64,000 bases of DNA from Amycolatopsis balhimycina FH 1894 (GTDB taxonomy: Bacteria; Actinomycetota; Actinomycetes; Mycobacteriales; Pseudonocardiaceae): positions 5,576,822 through 5,640,821 of the forward strand of contig NZ_KB913037.1 of NCBI RefSeq assembly GCF_000384295.1, in the 5' to 3' direction. Positions 27,231 to 37,200 of the stretch are shown piece after piece. The notes beneath the pieces were generated by a model, which had not been told where the DNA came from, ran no database searches, and worked only from the letters and a program-made list of their open reading frames with translations. The position numbers and the translations under genes are program-made. Numbering within the stretch: position 1 is the first letter of the stretch; every line of letters begins with the position of its first letter.

Positions 27231-28679
27231 TCACTCTGCAGCGCGGTCCGGCTCCGGCTTCGGCTCTCCGCGGCTGCCGAGGGCACGGTCGACCAGGACA
27301 CCCGCCGCACCGGTGTAGCCGGCCGGGTCCAGCAGCTCGTCCAGCGCGGCCGGCGTCAGCACCTCGGTGACGGCCGGCAGCTCGTCGAGCACGTCTCGGA
27401 GCGGCCGGCCTTCGCGTACCGCGCGCTGGGACGCCTCGCCCAGCAGTTCCTTGGCGGTCGCCTTGCCGAGCAGCGGCGCCAGCACGGCGGAGAGCCGCTC
27501 GGAGACGATCAGCCCGTGTGTCGACGCCAGGTTCTCCCGCATCCGGCCGGGCTGCGCGGTGAGCCCGCGCGCCAGCTCGGCCGCGGTGTGCGCGGCGCCC
27601 CCGGTCAGCCGGAGGCATTCGCGGATCAGCTGCCACTCGGCGTGCCACACCCCGGCCGAGCGTTCGTCCTCGGCCAGCATCGACTGCGTGACGCCCGCGG
27701 CCAGCACCGGAACCTGCAGCGCGGCCGAGCGGATCAACGTCGCGAGCACCGGGTTCCGCTTGTGCGGCATCGCCGAGGAACCACCCCGCCCCCCGGCGGC
27801 CGGCTCGGCGACCTCGCCCAGCTCGGTCCGGCTGAGCGTCTCGACGTCGACGGCCAGCTTCCCCAGCGCACCGGCAGTGAACGCGAGCGCACCCGCGAGG
27901 TCCACGACCGGCGTCCGCAGCGAGTGCCACGGCAGCACCGGCGCGGCCAGCCCGGTCTCTTCGGCGAACGCGGCGGTCAGCCGTTCCGCGTAGTCGCCGC
28001 CGACGGCCTCGCGACCTGCGCCCTCGGAGACCGCGTCGCCGGCGAGGCGCGCGTACTCGACGTACGCCGCCAGCGTCCCGGCCGCGCCACCGAGAGAGAC
28101 CGGCAGCCCGCCGTCGAGCACGTGCCGGATCCGGACGGCCGCGTCCAGCACCAGCTGTCGCCAGCCCGCGGCCTTGAGCCCGAACGTCGTCGGCACGGCG
28201 TGCGCGGTCAGGGTCCGCCCGGCCATGGTCGTGTCCCGGTGCGCGCGGGCCAGCCCGGCCAGCGCCTCGGCGGTGGCGTCGAGGTCGGCGGCGAGCGGCC
28301 GCAGCGTCCGGTCGGCGACCAGCATCATCGCGGTGTCGAAGATGTCCTGGCTGGTCGAGCCGCGGTGCACGTACTCGGCGGCCTCGGGCGCGATCGCGCC
28401 GACGGCCGACGTCAGCGCCTTGACCAGCCCGACGACCGGGTTCGCGGTCGCCCGCGACCCCCGCGCCAGCTCGACGACGTCGATCCGCGCGCTGCCCGCG
28501 GCCTCCGTGATCGCGTCAGCGGCCTCCGGTGGCACCGTCCCCAGCCGCGCCTGCGCTCTCGCGAGAGCAGCCTCGGCGTCGAGCATGGCGCGCAGCCACG
28601 CCTCGTCGCCGGTCGACGCCTCGGCCGGCGTACCGGCCCGCACCGGGGACAGCAGTCCCGAATCGGGGTCGACGGTCAT
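27231..28679 (-). CDS. pcaB: 3-carboxy-cis,cis-muconate cycloisomerase-like lyase
   Basis: A 482-residue protein of the fumarase/aspartase superfamily. Conserved region 1 includes EAAEYVHRGSTSQDIFDTA and region 2 includes RTLTAHAVPTTFGLKAAGW. The signature loop is GGSSAMPHKRNPVLATL, with the catalytic Ser position. This combination and the ENLASTHGLIVSERL segment fit PcaB of the protocatechuate branch of the beta-ketoadipate pathway, which cyclises beta-carboxymuconate. No other pca genes are near, so another substrate (for example an adenylosuccinate-like compound) remains possible. The start at 28679 is 68 bp from the divergent TMEM175-like gene. The 247 bp upstream of the lipoprotein gene and downstream of this one show no other gene. 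Confidence 0.75.
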   Translation of the reverse strand: MTVDPDSGLLSPVRAGTPAEASTGDEAWLRAMLDAEAALARAQARLGTVPPEAADAITEAAGSARIDVVELARGSRATANPVVGLVKALTSAVGAIAPEAAEYVHRGSTSQDIFDTAMMLVADRTLRPLAADLDATAEALAGLARAHRDTTMAGRTLTAHAVPTTFGLKAAGWRQLVLDAAVRIRHVLDGGLPVSLGGAAGTLAAYVEYARLAGDAVSEGAGREAVGGDYAERLTAAFAEETGLAAPVLPWHSLRTPVVDLAGALAFTAGALGKLAVDVETLSRTELGEVAEPAAGGRGGSSAMPHKRNPVLATLIRSAALQVPVLAAGVTQSMLAEDERSAGVWHAEWQLIRECLRLTGGAAHTAAELARGLTAQPGRMRENLASTHGLIVSERLSAVLAPLLGKATAKELLGEASQRAVREGRPLRDVLDELPAVTEVLTPAALDELLDPAGYTGAAGVLVDRALGSRGEPKPEPDRAAE

Positions 28680-28747
28680 GGCGCCAGCATCGCACGCGCC
28701 CCACCTCGGCGGCGGTCACTCAGCCGGGTCTGGCACGCTCACCGGCC

Positions 28748-29389
28748 ATGAGTAGAGCCACGTCCAGTGCGGACACCGCCGGCTCGGAGCCCTGGGGAAT
28801 CGCCGCCGAGCGGCTCGTGTTCTTCTCGGACGCCGTCGTCGCCATCGCGATCACCCTGCTCGCGCTCGAGCTGCCGCTGCCGGAGGGCGCCACCAGCGCC
28901 GAGCTGCTGCGATCACTCGGCCATCACCAGTCCGAATACGTCTCCTTCCTGATCAGTTTCGTCGTGATCGGCGGCCACTGGCGCGCCCACCACCGCCTGT
29001 TCCACTACGTCGCCACGCTCCGCCGCGGGCTCATCCGGCTCACCTTCGGCTGGCTGCTCATGCAGGTGATCATGCCGTTCGCCACGAAGGTGATCGCCGA
29101 AGACGGCGGGTTCGAATTCCGCTTCGTCTTCTACGCACTCGTGCAGGTCATCGCGTTGACGTTGTTCCTCCTCATGGCCTGGCAGATCAAGCGCAACCAC
29201 CTCTACCGCGCGGAAACCCCGCCGGAGTTCTTCGGCTCGGTCTACCGCGGGATCGGCACGATGATCACCGCTTTCGCTCTGTCGATCCCGGTCGCGTTCT
29301 TCACGCACTGGGCCTTCGCGTGCTGGATCGTCGTTCCGCTCGTGGGCAACCTCCTCGTCCGCCTTCGCCGCCGTCCGGCGGCCGCCTGA
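28748..29389 (+). CDS. TMEM175-like ion channel protein (DUF1211)
   Basis: A 213-residue protein of the bacterial TMEM175 family of potassium-selective channels. The first membrane segment carries the signature RLVFFSDAVVAIAITLLALEL, with the FSD motif and the pore-lining isoleucine/leucine pattern. Five further hydrophobic stretches follow (YVSFLISFVVIGGHW, LIRLTFGWLLMQVIMPF, FYALVQVIALTLFLLMAW, MITAFALSIPVAFFTHW, ACWIVVPLVGNLLV). The HHRLFHYV loop after segment 2 is also typical. One six-segment repeat is present, so four copies would assemble one pore. The ATG at 28748 has no clear ribosome binding site; the start is supported by the family's length. Confidence 0.85.
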   Translation: MSRATSSADTAGSEPWGIAAERLVFFSDAVVAIAITLLALELPLPEGATSAELLRSLGHHQSEYVSFLISFVVIGGHWRAHHRLFHYVATLRRGLIRLTFGWLLMQVIMPFATKVIAEDGGFEFRFVFYALVQVIALTLFLLMAWQIKRNHLYRAETPPEFFGSVYRGIGTMITAFALSIPVAFFTHWAFACWIVVPLVGNLLVRLRRRPAAA

Positions 29390-29393
29390 GCCG

Positions 29394-29939
29394 TCATTCG
29401 CCGGTCGCGCCGTCGATCCGCTCGCGGAGCAGGTCGGCCTGGCCGATGTGCCGCGCGTACTCGCCGATCATGCGCAGCATCAGCCAGCGCAGGGTGAACG
29501 GTTCGCCGGTGCTGAGGCGGGTGCCGGTCCGGTCCAGGGGACTCGCCGCGACGATCTCCCTCGACCGCTCGCATTCGGCGTGCCACAACGAAAACGCCTC
29601 GCCGACGTCACCGTCCAGCTCGGTGAAGTCCTGGTCCGGGTCGTCGTCGGAGTAGTAGAGGTTCGGGACGGCCTCGCCCGCGAACTGGATCCGGAACCAC
29701 CACCGTTCGCAGCCGGTGAGGTGCCGGAGCAGGCCGTGCAGGGTCAGCGTCGACGGTGGTACCGAGCGTTCGGACAGCTGCCCGGGGTCCAGGCCGGTGC
29801 ACTTCAGCTCGAAGGTGCGCCGGTAGTACTCGAGGCTCTCGGTGAGGGCCTGCCGCTCGTCTCCCAGAGGAGCCGGGTCGCTGCGTTCGCCGCTCAGCCG
29901 CGGGCCGTAGGTGGTCGGGACGGTGGTGTGTTCGGTCAT
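29394..29939 (-). CDS. DinB family protein (DUF664)
   Basis: A 181-residue four-helix DinB/DUF664 protein. The family motifs are visible: RQALTESLEYYRRTFELKCTGL for helix 1, TLHGLLRHLTGCERWWF with a metal-ligand His, and MLRMIGEYARHIGQADLLRERIDG with the two later His ligands (the H-x-x-H pattern is reduced to ARHIGQ). Mycothiol-dependent enzymes belong to the wider superfamily, but the reaction here is unknown. The ATG at 29939 is preferred over an upstream in-frame start at 30095 because the family begins close to it. It is convergent with the TMEM175-like gene, four bases apart. Confidence 0.82.
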   Translation of the reverse strand: MTEHTTVPTTYGPRLSGERSDPAPLGDERQALTESLEYYRRTFELKCTGLDPGQLSERSVPPSTLTLHGLLRHLTGCERWWFRIQFAGEAVPNLYYSDDDPDQDFTELDGDVGEAFSLWHAECERSREIVAASPLDRTGTRLSTGEPFTLRWLMLRMIGEYARHIGQADLLRERIDGATGE

Positions 29940-30151
29940 GTGCGGAGCGTGCCACGGGGGTCCGACAATTTTCGGGCCGTCGTGGTGGCCGGTGATCGGG
30001 CAACCGGGTGGAAAGCCCAGTTCAAGCACGCTTTCACGAACCCGGTAACGAATTTTCGGGTGCGGCGATCTGATGATCGTCACCCTGCTGCGCAAGCCAG
30101 CCCCACCGGTCGGAGCGGCACCCCTCGGTTCGGAACCAGGAGATCACGACT

Positions 30152-30988
30152 ATGCAGCGAACCGGAGTAATGGCCGCGTTGACCATGGCGGCGCTGTTCG
30201 CGGCGCCCACCGTGGCGGCCGCGGCGCCACCAGCGAGCACGATCGACGTCAGCGCGACCACCGTGCACGCCGGCGACACGTTCTCGGTCACGGAGCAGCT
30301 GTACAACCCGACGGACTTCACGGTCACCGGCGCGAAGGCGGCGCTCTACGCCAAGGAGAAGCCGATCGTCGACCTGGTCGACCTCGTCTCCTGCACCGGT
30401 TCGGTCGCGCCGTGCTCGCCGTACCTCAGCAGCTTCCGCGGCGGCGTCGGCGATCTGGCCGCGGGCGAGAGCCGGACGGTGAAGTTCACCTTCCGCGTCA
30501 AGGACGACGTCCAGCCCGGCCAGTTCACGCTGCAGCACCAGTTCGCCGGCGACAACTACGCGTTCGCCGTCGAAGACGGCCCGGCGGTCACGATCGCCCC
30601 GCCGGACGAGGCCGACGTCAAGGTCGCGCTGACCGCCACTCCGCGCATCGGCCTGGTCGGCCGCGTCGAGTACGCGATCAAGGTGTCGAACACCGGCCCG
30701 GCCACGGCGACCGGCGTCCGCGTGACGGCCAGCCCCGGTGCGAACCGCACGGTCGTCTCGATGACCGGCTGCACCCGCTCGGGAGCGGCCCTGAGCTGCA
30801 CGATCGGCACCCTGGCCCCGGGCGCGTCGGCCACGGCGAAGTTCACCTCGGAGGGTGGCTTCTTCGCGTGGGGCCCGTTCACGGCCACGGCCCAGCGCGC
30901 GGCGAGCACCCCGGCCGACCCGGACACGACCAACGACAAGGCGTCGAAGAAGTGCACCGCCTTCACCGGTCTTTACGTGCAGTGCTGA
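30152..30988 (+). CDS. secreted protein with DUF11-like domain
   Basis: A 278-residue exported protein. The signal peptide (MQRTGVMAALTMAALFAAPTVAAAAP) should be cut after AAA near residue 25. Two immunoglobulin-like halves follow. The first has the strands TIDVSATTVHAGDTFSVTEQL and SRTVKFTFRVKDDVQPG. The second is a DUF11-type domain with VEYAIKVSNTGPATATGVRVT and IGTLAPGASATAKF. Cysteine pairs (SCTGSVAPC, GCTRSGAALSC, KCTAFTGLYVQC) should form disulphides outside the cell. The function is unknown. The ATG follows AGGAGATCACGACT. A strong hairpin follows the stop codon. Confidence 0.75.
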   Translation: MQRTGVMAALTMAALFAAPTVAAAAPPASTIDVSATTVHAGDTFSVTEQLYNPTDFTVTGAKAALYAKEKPIVDLVDLVSCTGSVAPCSPYLSSFRGGVGDLAAGESRTVKFTFRVKDDVQPGQFTLQHQFAGDNYAFAVEDGPAVTIAPPDEADVKVALTATPRIGLVGRVEYAIKVSNTGPATATGVRVTASPGANRTVVSMTGCTRSGAALSCTIGTLAPGASATAKFTSEGGFFAWGPFTATAQRAASTPADPDTTNDKASKKCTAFTGLYVQC

Positions 30989-30996
30989 CGGCCTGA

Positions 30997-31023
30997 CGCG
31001 CGGGGCCCGCCGGGCCCCGCGCG
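30997..31023 (+). terminator. GC-rich terminator hairpin
   Basis: Perfect 12-base arms (CGCGCGGGGCCC at 30997-31008 and its complement at 31012-31023) enclose a three-base loop nine bases after the DUF11-like stop. It is a likely terminator of that gene. Confidence 0.65.
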
Positions 31024-31042
31024 GTCCGTCCATTCAGGAGTT

Positions 31043-31197
31043 TCAGAGTGCGAACGCCGCGGCCCGCGCCCGGCGAACCGCGTCGTCGGTGTGCAACTGC
31101 ACGGCCGCCCGCGGAGCGTCTTTGGTGACCAATCGCGCAACGGCCGACTTCCCGGCCCGGGCGGTTCGGTGAGGATCAGCAGCGAACCAGGCATCAT
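31043..31197 (-). pseudogene. remnant of a P-loop NTP-binding protein
   Basis: On the minus strand an ATG at 31197 (or 31194) begins MPGSLLILTEPPGPG, which looks like a Walker A loop about to reach GKS. One base is missing there. In the next frame the sequence continues S-A-V-A-R-L-V-T-K-D-A-P-R-A-A-V-Q-L-H-T-D-D-A-V to a TGA at 31043. The whole is about 50 codons, far too short for a kinase. It is the decayed start of a small P-loop kinase or zeta-toxin-like protein just upstream of the tRNA gene. Confidence 0.5.
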
Positions 31198-31296
31198 GGC
31201 CACCCACCCGGAGAGAACCAGTTTTGACCTCCCGCGCACCCCCAGCCGGACCCGGCGTGCGACCGGGTGACGGGGGCCTGGCTAAACTGAGGGTAC

Positions 31297-31369
31297 GGGC
31301 CGTTAGCTCAATTGGTAGAGCTGCGGACTTTTAATCCGTAGGTTCTGGGTTCGAGCCCCAGGCGGCCCA
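31297..31369 (+). tRNA. tRNA-Lys (anticodon TTT)
   Basis: The acceptor stem GGGCCGT pairs with GCGGCCC (one G-T pair). The D-arm GCTC/GAGC, anticodon stem GCGGA/TCCGT with loop CTTTTAA (anticodon TTT), and T-arm CTGGG-TTCGAGC-CCCAG are all present, followed by the discriminator A at 31369. CCA is not encoded. Its 3' part is the integration site of the island to the right and remains intact. Confidence 0.95.
31334..31365 (+). repeat. left attachment site (att), tRNA-Lys 3' end
   Basis: A 32-base segment covering the anticodon stem 3' strand, T-arm and part of the acceptor stem. It is identical to 49129-49160. Confidence 0.8.
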
Positions 31370-31383
31370 CTACGATCATGCTT

Positions 31384-31428
31384 CTGACCTGCGGAAATGT
31401 TCGATTTGACGATCTTTCCGCAGGTCAG
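31384..31428. repeat. 14-bp perfect inverted repeat at island left end
   Basis: CTGACCTGCGGAAA at 31384-31397 pairs perfectly with 31415-31428 around a 17-base loop, 15 bases beyond the tRNA. It may be a terminator for the truncated integrase gene and the tRNA, or part of the integrase arm-site region. The rest of 31370-31775 holds no convincing gene; the readable stretches there are antisense to the tRNA or lack start signals. Confidence 0.5.
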
Positions 31429-31775
31429 GTGCATCCGTGTGGCCCGTTGTGTGGCCGAGGTCACAGGTTCCGGTGATCGGTTCGGCCTGCCGAGTTCGTG
31501 CTGGCGGCGAATGTTCGATCTGGCGGTAGCGGTCAGTTTTGGTTGCTGTTGCAGGGAAATCGTCGTTGCGGCGGTGCGCGGTCGGTGTCTTCTTGTCGTC
31601 GCTTTCTGATCTTGTGTTCGCCGGGCGTGGTGTGTCCGCGGGTGTGGCCCGTAGGCTGCTGGCGGTGCCGGAGCGGTTCGGCACGGCATGACGAACGGAG
31701 ACGCATCGGAGTCCCGTGGTGCTCGGCCGCAGCAACGTAGACCGTGTTTACCCAGTTCAAGGCCGACATTTGGCG

Positions 31776-32083
31776 CTAGCGAAGGCGGCGAACCTGCGGA
31801 TTTGTCGTCCGAGGGTCAGGTTCTGCGGCAGTTGTCGACATGTGACGGCGCTGGGCAGCACCGCCCGCTACGCGTCGGCAGTGGAGCGGGAGCCGTGCCC
31901 GGTGCGTACGGCCCGACGGTGCGGCGAACAGGGACGCGCTGATCTTCTCGGCGGCCTGGTGGCGGGTGCCGGGGTAGAGCGAGACGTAGTGGTCAGCAGT
32001 GAAGGACATCGAGGCGTGTCCGAGCATCTCCTGGACGCTTTTGAGGTCGTTGCCGGCAGCCAGCGACAGCGAGGCCGCAGGTC
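31776..32083 (-). pseudogene. truncated tyrosine recombinase/integrase, C-terminal end
   Basis: About 100 residues remain. The stretch AASLSLAAGNDLKSVQEMLGHASMSFTADHYVSLYPGTRHQAAEKISASL is readily recognised as the end of a phage-type integrase: the LGHAS box with its catalytic His, and Tyr of DHY as the nucleophile about 13 residues later. The upstream R-x-x-R-H box, the core domain and the DNA-binding N-terminus are absent. The fragment is joined near 32070-32083 to the broken DUF3375 gene. It was probably the integrase that inserted the island, since it sits next to the tRNA with its 3' end facing it. Confidence 0.75.
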
Positions 32084-33214
32084 GCTCATACGTTGCCGCA
32101 GGTGTCCGACGTCGGCCACCGGCAGGCGACGGAGCGGTTCGATGGCCTCGCCGCGGCGTGAGCCAGGAACCCACTTGTGGCAACCGGACATCACGTCTCT
32201 CAGCAGTTCGTCCACCTCGCGGTCGCGCATCGGATCGTGGTTGCGGACCTGGGTGGTGATCACATGGGATGCCTGCCGCTGCGCGGTCAGCACCTCCTTG
32301 ACGCCCTGTTCGATCCGTCGCGAAATGTCGGTGAGTTCTCGCCGCTGCTGCTCCGGCAGCAGGTCGGCGACCGGTGCCGTAGCACCGTGCGCAGCCGGCT
32401 CCACAGGTCATCGATCTGCGCCGGGTCGCCGATCAAACGCAACGCCCCCGCGAACGCGCGGCCTTCCGGTGTCGCGTCCAGGATCCGCTGGCCGCGGGCC
32501 AGGTACTCACGGAGCACCTCACCAGTCGGCCGCACGTCGTGCCGCAACTCGGCAACGACGTCGCGCTGCATGGCTTTGATCGATTCCGCCACACGGGCGA
32601 AGTCCGCGGGCAGCTCACGCGCCAGGTGTAGTACGTTCGGCCGCCTCAAGCAGCTGCTCGTCCTCGACCGTCTCGACGGCACCGCCCTGTTCTAGCCGGG
32701 TGAGCTCCTCCTGACGCTGCTGGATCTCCTCGTGAAGGCGCGCTATCCGGGCCGTAACGTCCGGATCGGCGTCCTGCGCGAGCCGCTCGATCGCCTCCGG
32801 CAACGTCCTGACCCGGGACTCCGACACCCTGGTCCGCGCTCCGCCGACCCGTCCGGCGACTTCGAGTGCACCAACGCCGTACGCGGACAGCCGGTACACC
32901 TCGACGTCATCATCGGATACCTGACGCACCAGCCACCCAGCCTGCACCCACTGCCTGCACAGGTCCCGCGCGTTTCCAGCGGGCAGCGGCTGGTTGTCCT
33001 CGTCGCCGTAGCCCGTGGCCCGTAACTGGTCGAGGGCGTCGTTGATCTCCGCGTGCGAGTCCGCCACGGCCACCATCGGCCGCTCCGCAGTGAACACCAT
33101 CGCCAGCACCGTCACCACGAACGGCGCGTGCGTCCGGTGGAGCAGGGCCAGCATCGGGTTCTGAAACGCCCGGAGCGCCCCCTGATATGCACCTTCAACG
33201 CCTCGTGTACCCAT
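32080..33214 (-). pseudogene. DUF3375 (Wadjet JetA-like) gene, two frameshifts and 3' truncation
   Basis: Three consecutive reading frames give one DUF3375 protein. The first covers GAYQGALRAFQNPMLALLHRTHAPFVVTVLAMVF to VEDEQLLEAAE (about 190 residues). After a one-base loss near 32638 the second continues NVLHLARELPADFARVAESI to TVLRH. After another near 32380 the third gives VADLLPEQQRRELTDISRRIEQGVKEV to HLRQRMSDLRP. The protein ends there at the integrase junction, about 360 of roughly 480 residues. DUF3375 is JetA, the kleisin-like subunit of the Wadjet SMC-type anti-plasmid system. No JetB, JetC or JetD gene remains in the window. The 312 bp upstream (33215-33526) contain no gene. Confidence 0.8.
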
Positions 33215-33526
33215 CGCCACTCAGTGTAGAACGTGAGAACAACACAGTCAGCTTCCGCGACCGGGGCCCTACCTGTACCTGCGCCGCGATCGAGTTCCCC
33301 GAACAGGTGCCGCTCTGCTGGCAGGAGGATGCACGTCGGCACTGCGAGATTTCATCGGGTCTATCCCGTAACGGCGTTTCCGGCGTTGTTCATTAGTAGG
33401 TTTCGGCGGCCAGCCAGCGGTCACCGAACGCGTTGATCACCGGCATCGTGCGCCGTGAGGCGCTGTGGTTTGTGTGGAGCAAGCGACCGCCACTGTCGTG
33501 TCGTCTAATCAGAAAGTGACATCAGC

Positions 33527-34234
33527 TCAGTCACGTCGTTCCCCAAACCAAAGGCAGGTGCCCCGTTTGGCCAGATCCTGCTTTCGTTCTTCGTAGTCAG
33601 GCATGACGCGAGCGAGCAGCTGCCAGAACACAGGGCCGTGGTGAGGCTCGCGCAGATGTGCGAGTTCGTGCGCCAACACGTAGTCAACGAGCGGCGGTGA
33701 CAGCTGGAGCGCCGCCCAGTGGAGGCGCACGCGCCGTCCCGCCGTGGCGCTTCCCCACTTCTGGCCGAGGTCTGCCACTTCGATGGGCCCCGCATCGACT
33801 CGTAGTCGCTCTGCCCACGCCTTTGAGCGGGGGCGCAACCAGGCCTCGCCGCAGCGCCGGTACCAAGCGATCAGACTCGCTTCCCCTATTTCGACGAGGT
33901 ATCGAGGTAGCACGAGCCGGCCGCGTTCCAAACGGACGGCGCCGTCCACGTCGTCGATCTTCAACCTATGGCTGCGACCCAGGTACAGAAAGCCCTCGCC
34001 GTCGACGAGTTCCTTGGTGACGGGCTCGTGCTGCAGCACCTCCTTCTCCGCGAGCTTGCGGTAAACCCAGTCGCGTTTTGACGCCAGGAATTGCTGCAGT
34101 TCCTCGGTCGCTACGTCTTCAGCAGCCCTCAGACGCAGTGATCCGTCGGCTTCAACGGTGAGCCGAGCCCTGCGGCTGCTGCCAACGACCTCGACCGGCA
34201 CACGCAACTCGTCGAGCTGGAGAACGGAGGTCAT
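33527..34234 (-). CDS. YgjP/SprT-like M48-type metallopeptidase, restriction-associated
   Basis: A 235-residue protein of the YgjP-like (DUF45) family. The zinc site is VDYVLAHELAHLREPHHGPVFWQLL, containing HExxH (HELAH) and a following His about ten residues on. An upstream KWGSATAGRRVRLHWAAL segment matches the family's W-G-S-C/A motif. The start overlaps the hsdR stop as ATGA at 34231-34234, so it is the last gene of the type I restriction operon. Such proteins are frequent companions of type I systems; a proteolytic role in controlling the restriction complex is plausible but unproven. Confidence 0.85.
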   Translation of the reverse strand: MTSVLQLDELRVPVEVVGSSRRARLTVEADGSLRLRAAEDVATEELQQFLASKRDWVYRKLAEKEVLQHEPVTKELVDGEGFLYLGRSHRLKIDDVDGAVRLERGRLVLPRYLVEIGEASLIAWYRRCGEAWLRPRSKAWAERLRVDAGPIEVADLGQKWGSATAGRRVRLHWAALQLSPPLVDYVLAHELAHLREPHHGPVFWQLLARVMPDYEERKQDLAKRGTCLWFGERRD

Positions 34235-37200
34235 GAGCGCCTCCGTGTGCGCAGTTGCTCCCTGATCAAAGACTGGTTAGCTCGAGCCAGCTCCATGAGG
34301 CGGTCAGCAATGGCTGTCTGTTCGGAGAATGGAAACAGGTCACGGTTGTCCAACTGGTGGATGATGTCCTTACGTAGCTCATCCTGGGCATGTGGGTTGT
34401 GCCAGAACCTGACGATGCCCGCGTGTCCCGTCACCTCGACGACGACGTCCTGTGCGAGATGCATGATGTCCACCCGAATTTCGTCGGGCAGGGTCGCGCT
34501 GGTGGCGACCTCGCTCTCCAGAAGGCCGTAGAACCGGGCAATGAGTGGGTCCTCGTGCGCACGCCCCGACACCGGCTCGTCGACAACATCGCCAAGCAGC
34601 ACCTCGAGTGCGAGGCTGAGCTGCTCCCACTTGCCGGTCAACGTCTTCAGGATCTCGTCGAGTCGCTCGGAGAGCTTGGTGTAGCGAGCGGGATCCTCGT
34701 CGAAGTTCTTGCGGATGTGGAAGCGAAGGGCGTGCTCCATCTCCGAGGCTTTGGCCTTGTCGGAGGTGAGGCCCTTAACCTTCGCGAGGAAGTCTGGGTC
34801 AGTGACCGAGACGGGCGGGATCTTGGTCGCGATGTCGAGTGCCGTGACGTGCTCGTCGATCAAAGCGCGCACCTTCTCGCCGTACAGCGAGGCGTTGAAT
34901 TCTCCGAGACCGTCGTCTCGGTAACGTCGCCGTGCGACCCTCTGGATCAGGCCAAGCCGCTTAGCGTCGGCCGCGAAGGGCAGCGCCTCTGGCCGGGGCA
35001 GGACCGTGTCGAGCGTGGTGAGGAACTGCTTCAGCAGCACACCAAACCGGGCCCTGAGGGCCTCGTCCGAAAGCAGATCGACACAGGCCTCGATATCCTC
35101 GTCCAGATCGAACGTCTCGATACCCGCCTGGGCGAAGAGCGCCACCACCCGGGCGTGCCGATCGCCCAGCTTCGGCACTTCGTCGGTGATCGACGCCAGA
35201 GCCCCGATCGCATCCTCGGCGTCCTCGGGTGCATAGGCCTGCAACGCCTTCTGGAGGTGGGCGCCAACGCCGAAGTAGTCGATAAGGAGGCCGGCGGCTT
35301 TGCCCGGGCTGGTCCGGTTGACACGCGCGATGGCCTGGAGCAGCTCGGCGTCCTGGATGAAGCGGTCGAGGTAGAGTGCCTGCTCGACTGGGGCATCGAA
35401 GCCGGTCAGCAACATCGTGCGTACCAACAGGAAGGCGACCGGACTCGTCTGCTTGCCCGGGAGGCCCAACGGATCTTTGAACTCGGCGATAGCCGCGTCC
35501 TGACGGGACTTGTCGGTCCACTGCAGCCAGGTCGGGTCATCATTGTTGCTGCCTGAGATGATCGGGACGAAGTCCAGGATCCGGATCAGATCAAGGTGTG
35601 GCAAGGCCCGAACCAGAACCTGCTTGCGTCGATCGAGGCCATCGATATCGAGGCTGCCGTCCTCGGCGCCGCGCACGAGATGCTGCGGCAGGCGCTCGAT
35701 CTGAGCGACGAGGTCGTCCCGGGCGGCGACGAGCGCTCTGCGGTACCGAACCGTGGCGAGGCGGCTGGTGGCTGACAGCTGCGCCTTGAAACCACCGGGC
35801 AGCACCGTTGATACGTAATGCCAGAGAATTGACTTCGCCTTGGCTGCGATGAGTTTCGGCGCTTCCAGCACCGCGCCGGTCGTGGCGTAACGCGCCTTGA
35901 GCTTCTCAATCTCCTCGTCGGTGTGCTCGGCGAACATGTCCTCGAACAGTTCGTCAAGGTCACTTCCGCCGGCCACGGCCCCCTTGGCGGTGCGCCCCTC
36001 GTAGAAGATGGGGACGACGGCGCCGTCATGCTCAGCCTGGCGAATCGTGTACTTGTCGATGAACGAACCGAATATGGCGTCCGTGCGCTTCTTGCCCTCG
36101 CGCATGATCGGCGTTCCGGTAAAGCCTATCTTGGCAGCATTCGGCAGCGCCGCCATGAGATTGGCGTGCAGCGTCGAAGTTTGGGAGCGGTGCGCCTCGT
36201 CGACGAGGATCACGACGGTCTCGTCGGTATTCAAGACACCGAGTGCCTCGGTCTTCTCGTCCGCGACCATGCGGGCCTCGCCAGCGCCAGCGGTGTCTGT
36301 GTCTCGGTACTTCTGGATCATGGCGAAGACGAGCGCAGGGCCCTTCTCCGCCAGGAGTGTGCGTAGCTGAGCCGTGCGTCGTGCCCGGACGACGCCCTCA
36401 CCAGATAGCTTGGCGGTCTTGGAGAGCTGTTTCTCGAGGTCGGTCCGGTCAGTGATGACCACGACCTTGAATGCGCGCAGCACTGGATCCGAGCGCATCG
36501 CCCGCACCAGGAACACCATGGTCAGGGACTTACCCGAGCCTTGGGTGTGCCAGATCAGGCCGCCACGGCGATCGCTCTCTCCGTCCTGGGCTCGCGCCGT
36601 GCCGGTCCGGAGGCGCATGAGCGCCCGGCCGACGGCCCGGTACTGCTGGTAGCGGGCGACGATCTTGATCCGCTTGCCGTTGACCTCCGTGAAGAGAGTG
36701 AAGTGCCGGACGAGATTGAGCAGATTCGACGGCGCCAACATCCCGGCAGTGAGTAACTCTTGCCCGGTCAGCTCGGCCGCGGGCTTGCCGAGCTGAGCTG
36801 CTAGCTCTTCGCGGGTGAGTGGGAAGGCGTCCTTCCATTCCAAGAAGTGCTCCGGTCCGGCGGTGAAGGTCGCGACGCGTGCCTGGTCACCGTATGTCGA
36901 GACCACCAACTGGTTAGTCCAGAACAACTGCTCGTTGCCCTCGGACAAGCCGAGGTGACGCTGGTTGGCGTAGCGGCGTAGCTGGGTGATGCCCTCGGCC
37001 ATCGGGTCGGTGATGTACGGGCTCTTGCACTCGATGACTACCAGCGGGATGCCGTTAACAAATAGCACCACATCCGGCGCCACGAACTTCTTTGCTTGGC
37101 CACCGGGTTCATCGACGCGGAACTGTCTGATCGCCAGAAAGTCGTTATTGTCGGGATTGTTGAAGTCGATGAACCGGATCCGCTGTGACCGGCCCTGGTC

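Noticed and set aside
31384..31775. Small genes just right of the tRNA
   Set aside because: Short frames there have no ribosome binding site, no domain and unusual codon use. One is merely the tRNA read backwards.
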